Source of the DNA: Ridgeia piscesae
Lineage: Eukaryota; Annelida; Polychaeta; Sabellida; Siboglinidae
Reading direction: 5' to 3'
Length of the DNA: 64,000 nt
NCBI GenBank assembly: GCA_025642075.2
Contig: JAODUO010000156.1
Location: forward strand, 186,001 to 250,000
A model generated the notes under the pieces. That model saw nothing but the letters and a program-made list of their open reading frames with translations, was not told where the DNA came from and made no database searches. Within the stretch, counting starts at the first letter, position 1. Every line of letters begins with the position of its first letter. Below are positions 56,334-64,000 of the stretch, in pieces. A program made the translations under genes and the position numbers.

Positions 56334-57811
56334 CACAATTGACCTTTTTCTACCAAACAATTTCCAATGCTCATATGCTTTGATTTAATACAAAGATGAC
56401 CTCTCTATCTCAAAAACTATGTTCGTGAAAAGCCCAATGCACCCCCTAAATCACTGACATTTTAGTTATCGAATGTTGCATCTTCTAATGCGCTACTATC
56501 TTAATTTTATAGACAATGATTTAATGTTTTTCAATGTTGTTCAGTTTGATTGTGAACATTTGAAATATACTGAAGGTCAAAGACAACAATAAAAGTTAAT
56601 GCATTTCCCCCCCCCTACACGCTTGAAATGTGTGTGTGTGATTGGGTTCAAATTTGTACTCATTGTTATGGTATTTTTCCATTTGGTTGGTTTTCACTGT
56701 GTCTTCTCTAGCCTTTCAGTTGTATTTTCTAGAGTACTTTATAGTCGTTTGAGAACAGATATATCAGTCTGTAGTTCTTGGTATCTTGGATATTTTCTTT
56801 CATGGCGATCATCACCATCTTCACATTCTCCCATGCTGTGGTATTCGTATTTCTAATAAGCATTTGGTATCTAGCTTAACAATTATTGTATTAGAAAAGG
56901 TATCTTTCAGCTTGGTGTGAATTATAGTACTCTTTTCACTGTCATTCAGCTCAGTGTAGAATTCTTCTATTCCTTTTATGATCTTAACTCGATCATAGAT
57001 TTCTTTACTCTGGTTGTTTAGAAGTGTAATCAGTCTATATGTGTTCTCTGACTTTCATTAGACTTGTATTATGTATGGAAACATCATGGGAACTCCTTTC
57101 CATATCATTTGGCACAAATGGAAAAATGACAGAACAATGACCACATTATGACCCCAATGACACATACCCGGTATACTTGATTATGAGGACACAAAGTCTG
57201 GAATTGACATCTGGAGATGCAGAGTTTCCAAATGGGGTATTCCATATCACATGGTGAAGCAGTTTGATTTTCAAGCCCACCTAGGATTTTAATATATTTC
57301 ACATAGTGCCTTTAGGGGCTGGCAGTAACACAGGAGTTCATGTCGTGTATTCATTGAGCAGGTGCATACACATGTACATAGTTTTATCTAGAGACATGTC
57401 CAGCCATCATCTGGATGGGTCAAGTTTCTTTTGAAGAAAGGAAGTGGACAGGCAAAAATTAAAAAGCAAACCATTGGACTATATAGTTGAGTTGATAATT
57501 ATGAATGAAATGTATTTTGGTGACTCATAGTCACCGCCTAGTGACTTGACTGTCTTCACCGTAATCACCTAATTCGCATTTTATCTAGTTATTCATTATG
57601 CGATGACCAGTAATATAGCTATATTGTGTGAATGCAGCAGACGACATCAATAGTGTATGAATTTGCACCGTATTGTTGTTTAGAATATACATTTTCTGTC
57701 ACATCATTTAAAAAATAATTAAACAAGTCACATAACAATCCACTATACCATGCCAAACATATGTAATTAAAATTACTTTGAATCAAAGATGAAATTAGTA
57801 TTTTTTTGTTT

Positions 57812-58450
57812 TTATATTAAACTTTCTGGCATTCCTATAAAAAACTTTAGTTTGTTTAACGTTTTAGAAAGGATATCAGAGGCTATAGCATCATCAGAAA
57901 GAGACTGATTTAATGTTATGCCTAAATAGGTGACGGTTGACTTTGACTCAATGACATTTCCATTACATACAATATTAGTAGTGTTACATTTGCATAATTT
58001 TCTCTTCGTTCCAAAACACAATGGATTGTGTTTTACCCAAATGGAGTGACAACTTGTTGTTGATTAACCAGTCATTCATGGATTCTAGTACAGAACTTAG
58101 TTGCCTCGATTCCTACTACAGGTGTATGTCCCTTCCTGATGCAAGCAAGACTGAATAGTCCATGTATAACAACAGCTTGCATTTAACTGCAGCAGACATG
58201 TCATTTATATATAAAAGAAATAATAGTATAGAACCTTGTGGCACGCCGCAAGTGATACCTTTAGCCACAGACTATCGATATTAGTGAACTGTACTCTACC
58301 CGTCAAATACGATTTAAGTTCACCAACACCTACACCCTTAAGTTTCTTCAAAAGAATTGCATGTTCCGCAGTATCAAAAGCTTTTTGCAAATCCAACAAT
58401 ACAATGATGGAATACGACAACCTAAAACCAGACTGAAATTCATGATTAGT
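57812..58450 (-). pseudogene. LINE reverse-transcriptase fragment, copy 1
   Basis: On the minus strand, in order: VLLDLQKAFDTAEHAILLKK, LKSYLTGRVQF, (frame change) YINDMSAAVKCKLLLY with MDYSVLLASG where the YADD box should be, NDWLINNKLSLHLGKTQSI, and GTKRKLCKC / VTYLGITLNQSLSDDAIA. This is the order of a Jockey/CR1-like RT from motif A to the thumb. Catalytic ADD is altered to MDY and frames are broken, so it is dead. Confidence 0.85.
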
Positions 58451-58527
58451 TTATGTTCCGTTAAAAAGTTGTTTAGTTGGAACACTATTGATGTCATAAG
58501 TCCACTGGACCTTAATAATGTAAAGCT

Positions 58528-58580
58528 TTTTAGTCCTTTGGGCCATAAGTCCATTGGATCTTTGGCCCAAAGGACTAAAA
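58528..58580. repeat. perfect 18-bp inverted repeat (hairpin), R1-family end
   Basis: TTTTAGTCCTTTGGGCCA at 58528-58545 pairs with TGGCCCAAAGGACTAAAA at 58563-58580 around a 17-nt loop. Duplicated at 60874-60926. The AGTCC..GGACT core recurs at the ends of R1 copies. Confidence 0.85.
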
Positions 58581-58679
58581 CTTGACAGTATTCACTTTGT
58601 GCATGTTTAGACTGAATTGTGTGTGCACACACATATGCATGCACGCACGCACGCACGCACGCGCACGCGCGCACGCACG

Positions 58680-61025
58680 CACAATTGACCTTTTTCTACC
58701 AAACAATTTCCAATGCTCATATGCTTTGATTTAATACAAAGATGACCTCTCTATCTCAAAAACTATGTTCGTGAAAAGCCCAATGCACCCCCTAAATCAC
58801 TGACATTTTAGTTATCGAATGTTGCATCTTCTAATGCGCTACTATCTTAATTTTATAGACAATGATTTAATGTTTTTCAATGTTGTTCAGTTTGATTGTG
58901 AACATTTGAAATATACTGAAGGTCAAAGACAACAATAAAAGTTAATGCATTTCCCCCCCCCTACACGCTTGAAATGTGTGTGTGTGATTGGGTTCAAATT
59001 TGTACTCATTGTTATGGTATTTTTCCATTTGGTTGGTTTTCACTGTGTCTTCTCTAGCCTTTCAGTTGTATTTTCTAGAGTACTTTATAGTCGTTTGAGA
59101 ACAGATATATCAGTCTGTAGTTCTTGGTATCTTGGATATTTTCTTTCATGGCGATCATCACCATCTTCACATTCTCCCATGCTGTGGTATTCGTATTTCT
59201 AATAAGCATTTGGTATCTAGCTTAACAATTATTGTATTAGAAAAGGTATCTTTCAGCTTGGTGTGAATTATAGTACTCTTTTCACTGTCATTCAGCTCAG
59301 TGTAGAATTCTTCTATTCCTTTTATGATCTTAACTCGATCATAGATTTCTTTACTCTGGTTGTTTAGAAGTGTAATCAGTCTATATGTGTTCTCTGACTT
59401 TCATTAGACTTGTATTATGTATGGAAACATCATGGGAACTCCTTTCCATATCATTTGGCACAAATGGAAAAATGACAGAACAATGACCACATTATGACCC
59501 CAATGACACATACCCGGTATACTTGATTATGAGGACACAAAGTCTGGAATTGACATCTGGAGATGCAGAGTTTCCAAATGGGGTATTCCATATCACATGG
59601 TGAAGCAGTTTGATTTTCAAGCCCACCTAGGATTTTAATATATTTCACATAGTGCCTTTAGGGGCTGGCAGTAACACAGGAGTTCATGTCGTGTATTCAT
59701 TGAGCAGGTGCATACACATGTACATAGTTTTATCTAGAGACATGTCCAGCCATCATCTGGATGGGTCAAGTTTCTTTTGAAGAAAGGAAGTGGACAGGCA
59801 AAAATTAAAAAGCAAACCATTGGACTATATAGTTGAGTTGATAATTATGAATGAAATGTATTTTGGTGACTCATAGTCACCGCCTAGTGACTTTACTGTC
59901 TTCACCGTAATCACCTAATTCGCATTTTATCTAGTTATTCATTATGCGATGACCAGTAATATAGCTATATTGTGTGAATGCAGCAGACGACATCAATAGT
60001 GTATGAATTTGCACCGTATTGTTGTTTAGAATATACATTTTCTGTCACATCATTTAAAAAATAATTAAACAAGTCACATAACAATCCACTATACCATGCC
60101 AAACATATGTAATTAAAATTACTTTGAATCAAAGATGAAATTAGTATTTTTTTGTTTTTATATTAAACTTTCTGGCATTCCTATAAAAAACTTTAGTTTG
60201 TTTAACGTTTTAGAAAGGATATCAGAGGCTATAGCATCATCAGAAAGAGACTGATTTAATGTTATGCCTAAATAGGTGACGGTTGACTTTGACTCAATGA
60301 CATTTCCATTACATACAATATTAGTAGTGTTACATTTGCATAATTTTCTCTTCGTTCCAAAACACAATGGATTGTGTTTTACCCAAATGGAGTGACAACT
60401 TGTTGTTGATTAACCAGTCATTCATGGATTCTAGTACAGAACTTAGTTGCCTCGATTCCTACTACAGGTGTATGTCCCTTCCTGATGCAAGCAAGACTGA
60501 ATAGTCCATGTATAACAACAGCTTGCATTTAACTGCAGCAGACATGTCATTTATATATAAAAGAAATAATAGTATAGAACCTTGTGGCACGCCGCAAGTG
60601 ATACCTTTAGCCACAGACTATCGATATTAGTGAACTGTACTCTACCCGTCAAATACGATTTAAGTTCACCAACACCTACACCCTTAAGTTTCTTCAAAAG
60701 AATTGCATGTTCCACAGTATCAAAAGCTTTTTGCAAATCCAACAATACAATGATGGAATACGACAACCTAAAACCAGACTGAAATTCATGATTAGTTTAT
60801 GTTCCGTTAAAAAGTTGTTTAGTTGGAACACTATTGATGTCATAAGTCCACTGGACCTTAATAATGTAAAGCTTTTTAGTCCTTTGGGCCATAAGTCCAT
60901 TGGATCTTTGGCCCAAAGGACTAAAACTTGACAGTATTCACTTTGTGCATGTTTAGACTGAATTGTGTGTGCACACACATATGCATGCACGCACGCGCGC
61001 GCGCGCGCGCACGCACGCACACACA
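58680..61025. repeat. second copy of the 2346-bp tandem duplication
   Basis: I noticed only two substitutions outside the microsatellite: G to T near 57549/59895, and C to T (minus-strand Ala to Val) near 58371/60717. The distal microsatellite is longer here, with GCGC and ACAC runs. Confidence 0.95.
60158..60796 (-). pseudogene. LINE reverse-transcriptase fragment, copy 2
   Basis: Duplicate of 57812-58450 created by the tandem duplication; it differs in one residue seen (AFDTVEHA instead of AFDTAEHA). It carries the same broken catalytic box. Confidence 0.85.
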
Positions 61026-61221
61026 CACACACACACACCTAACAGATCTACCAAGTTCTACCTGGACATAATTTTTGGACTGGTAATAATTGATCCTGCA
61101 TGGTCTGGGTGCATAATGGTCCGTAATGTAAATAAAGTGAATTGTTCAAATGAATCTTACAATGTGCCAAGACAGAGCATGTACAGACTAGGCTGTATGT
61201 GCTGACAGCTGAAAGCCCCAA

Positions 61222-61268
61222 CACTGTCTGGCAGCACTCAGACTGAGACTGAGTGCTGCCAGACAGTG
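61222..61268. repeat. perfect 20-bp inverted repeat with 7-nt loop
   Basis: CACTGTCTGGCAGCACTCAG, loop ACTGAGA, then the exact reverse complement. It is GC-richer than its surroundings. It could be a cruciform-forming site or a recent foldback duplication; the stem is short for a microRNA precursor. Confidence 0.85.
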
Positions 61269-61479
61269 GTTAGTTTCAACCTCACCACTATTACGTCTTC
61301 ACCTGCCCTAGCAGTTGGGTTGTAGCCACTGTACTGTTACTGTATGTCTAGGTATGCATTGTCAGATCTATTTTCCTTAGACAATTCATATTATGCATAC
61401 ATATATTACATTTGTAATTTTGTTTCAGTGGCCTGGGCCTCAGTTGTACCAGGATTTCTAAGTGGTTTGAATAAATAAA

Positions 61480-62220
61480 AAAATGGGCCAACTGGCCCTG
61501 AAGTCCTTTGGACAATTATTACAGTGAGTTGGTGAATCATAGTCACTGCCTAGTCTCTTTACTGTAATAACCTAATAGAAATTTTCTTTGGTTATCCATA
61601 TGAGATGACCAAAAAGACATCCAATAATTAAACAAACATCAAAATAAACACAAGTTGCATTTATAGAAAATCAGTAGTTTTGAAGATATAGCTTAAAACA
61701 TGCAGGCAGGGTATTGTCCACTTAACAGGGATCTACTGTGTTATTGATACAACGCTATCAATGCTGCAACCGCATTTAGACAAGGTACCACATTAACAAT
61801 AGAAGCCTGGGAATGTCCAGCTTCAATCTGGATGAAGCCTGGTCTCTAGTGGAATATACAGATATCCATAGGAGGTCTGTGTCCTGAGAGGAGCTAAAAC
61901 TAAACGTTCAGGCAGAAACAGGCAAAATGTTATCATTTTGCATTTTGGGAGGCCCTGAGATGCCCTTACAAAATACTAATGACCTACATATTTCTTGTGT
62001 ATAATTAAGATACCCTCAGGTACATCTATGAAAAAGAATACAGGAAAAGCTATAGAACAATTTTTGAGAAAATAGGAAAACAGAAAATGTACCAGATTTT
62101 AGACCATAGATGATTGACCCTAAGAGGCTTAAAAATGAGTTAATCAAACTTAAATGGTTTCTGAGATCTGAGAGCTATAATGGCAGACAGTGCACACAAA
62201 GTGATGGCATGCTATACATC
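61480..62220 (+). repeat. repeat R1, most complete uninterrupted copy
   Basis: GGCCCTGAAGTCCTTTGGAC, ATTACAGTGAGTTGG, TCATAGTCACTGCCTAGTCT, ATATGAGATGACCAAAAAGA, ACATCAAAATAAACACAA, CTTAACAGGGATCTACTG, ATTTTGGGAGGCCCTGAGAT and GACCCTAAGAGGCTTAAAAA. Two other copies of this order are interrupted, by the transposon at 6049 and by the LINE at 14223. Confidence 0.7.
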
Positions 62221-64000
62221 ACCAGCAAACTTCCTTTTTGAAATGAACATCTTATTTTTTATTTTAAACTCAAATATAGATAATTTGTATGGAATGAGTA
62301 ATCATGCTTGTCCTTGGGATGGAGGATGCAGTTTGGGTTTTCAGTAAGCTTCAATGTCACTGTCGGTGGGAGTGTAGTTGAAGTTTTCACCTACTCAAGG
62401 ATTGTTATGGAACTGGAGTATTGTTTTGCTTGACATATAGCTAGGGCAAGCCCCTTATTAAGTTATTTGAGAAAAAAACAGGCAGACCCTCTAGTTTATA
62501 GCCACAGGCATCTAGTAAATGATAACATTATGATTATCAGATCATGAATGTTCTACTGTAGACGGATATAGCTAGTTAGCGTCACCCAATTGTTTTACTA
62601 AGGCTAAGCTCTTCAGCCAATCACTGAATCAGTATTACTATTATCTTAGAACTCGACTTAGTTGCCTACGGCTACGTAGCATTTTTGTACGCCTGCATAA
62701 TAAGCAATACGTTTACATCAAATACACATTTGGCGCACTGAATGAACTTGTCCTGACGTATCTTTAGACCATTGTGATTCGAGCTAATAATACCGTTCAA
62801 TCAGCGCACACGCCTCGGCTTATCGCCCTATCCGTTATTACTTGACCGTTTTATAGCGGCTTTACTCTTGATTATCTGGATCAGCCACCAGCTGAAGTCT
62901 CCACTCATCACCTTATGACCTGTACCTGTCTTTGGTGACTTGGTTCATAGTCGTTTGCTTTGTCTCTTAACCTCGGTATTGTGTGCATAGTTATACCATT
63001 GCTGTAAGGCCACACAACAACGAAGTTACGTAGTAATCGACCTGCCTCCCTAGAAGATCGAAGATCAGCCGATGCAAATGTTGACGCTGCATCCCCCAAG
63101 GCGGCCGCTCACTGCGCTACCTGGCGAATGATACGGAAAGTGGGTTTCTCCAACGATGTCCCTATAGGCTGTGTAAGTTTCCTTGAGAAATGCTCGGGGG
63201 AATACCCTGCCTATATCTAGTAGTACTGTATAGATATGTGTTGACTTCAAGGCTCCTTAGATCAGCTTCAAGTGTTCGCATGTTTATCGGCAACTACTCT
63301 CGGTAGTTTTCGAGGGAACTTATTTCAATTATCTTCAATTTCTCATACTTTTTTTGATATTTAATGGTTAGGTACTGAGCTGGCTGCCTAATAGCAATTT
63401 GTTTAGCTTCCCCTATACCCACTTGTAAGGGTTGATGAACCCCAGGGGAGGAACGCAAACGGTAAACGGTGGAGTCAGTATGTGTTCCGGGGATTCCTAC
63501 ACTAACGGGCGGGCGTGCGGGCGAGCTGTAATATCATTCCATGGCATTGACGCTCATCATAAAAACATTGAGGTTCATTCAGAAACATCAAATTGCACCC
63601 CAAAAATCCTCTTCTATAAATATTGGGGATAGTTATTATCTTCAATATAACAGATGCGAAAGAACCTCATATATAGATTATATACACAGTTACCGTTGAA
63701 GGAAGAACGAATTTTTTTTTATTTGATTATATATCGATACCATATCAGGAAATGAAAAAAAAAGTGGACAACCTACTAAACCAAGCCCTCAGATAAAACC
63801 TCTACAGATTACGAATTTGTTAATAAGCGCGGAGAAAACAACGTAACGATCCTTACTAACAATGCAAATGGCCATCTTCGCTAGCCAGGGCCGTGTGCCA
63901 TGCAAACGAGGGTTCGAAGAGCTGGTACTGACGTCATCAGCCGCCGCGACACGCGCGCGAGGATGACATGATATACATACAAGTCGACGGGAAACAATAA
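62221..64000. other. right flank; CpG-rich blocks, no gene recognised
   Basis: CpG is more frequent at 62640-63130 and 63830-64000. Short minus frames (62908-63250) are not recognised. A TGACGTCA (CRE consensus) sits at 63929-63936 within a GC-rich block, which could be a promoter of a gene beyond the edge or a distal rhophilin promoter. Confidence 0.35.

Larger units (their letters stand above)
56334..58679. repeat. first copy of a 2346-bp tandem duplication
   Basis: Repeated with a constant offset of 2346 bp. Translated frames at 56599, 57105 and 57812 are identical to those at 58945, 59451 and 60158. The copy ends in a GCAC/CACG microsatellite whose last bases join directly to the start of the second copy. 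Confidence 0.95.

Overview
The window is animal (metazoan) nuclear DNA, most likely from an AT-rich marine invertebrate. The evidence is a multi-exon gene with GT-AG introns and a vertebrate-like exon structure, several non-LTR retrotransposon fragments, a DIRS-like element, hAT-like and long-TIR DNA transposons, and many minisatellites. I cannot name the species; a lophotrochozoan is a guess.

One host gene dominates. A rhophilin (RhoA-binding HR1-BRO1-PDZ scaffold) runs on the minus strand from the start codon at 53460 to the stop at 4794. I resolved 15 coding exons by eye. All junctions have GT/AG dinucleotides, all phases are compatible, and the spliced frame is 687 codons plus stop, close to the size of vertebrate rhophilins as I remember them. 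HR1 lies in exons 2-3, BRO1 in exons 4-12, PDZ in exons 14-15. The window therefore seems to hold the whole coding region, most of it intron.

Layout from left to right: 1-1020 LINE endonuclease fragment (minus) in the gene's 3' flank; 1130-4793 flank and probable 3' UTR; 4794-5126 last exon; 5150-9640 intron 14, a dispersed repeat split by a 3.35 kb DNA transposon with about 600-bp inverted repeats; 10107-14015 exons 14 to 11 with a 56-bp minisatellite; 14130-18850 intron 10 with a CR1/L2-type LINE nested in another copy of the same dispersed repeat, and a foldback element with a tRNA-like core; 18853-19662 exons 10 and 9 around an almost pure polypyrimidine intron; 19663-28035 intron 8 with nested hAT/Mutator-like elements and a long minisatellite; 28036-28614 exons 8 and 7; 28615-36880 intron 6 with a hAT element; 36881-38581 exons 6 to 4; 38582-43138 intron 3 with a decayed DIRS-like retroelement; 43139-43267 exon 3; intron 2 with low-quality-looking sequence and satellites; 49845-49960 exon 2; intron 1; 53311-53460 exon 1; then 5' flank with a nearly perfect 2346-bp tandem duplication.

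The most striking structure is the 35-bp minisatellite at 26903-28057. Its unit is the last bases of rhophilin exon 8 plus that exon's own 5' splice site, repeated about 33 times directly downstream of the real splice site. Every copy carries GTAGGT, and use of any distal copy would read into a TGA two codons past the normal exon end. Several other introns of this gene also carry unrelated minisatellites close to exon borders.
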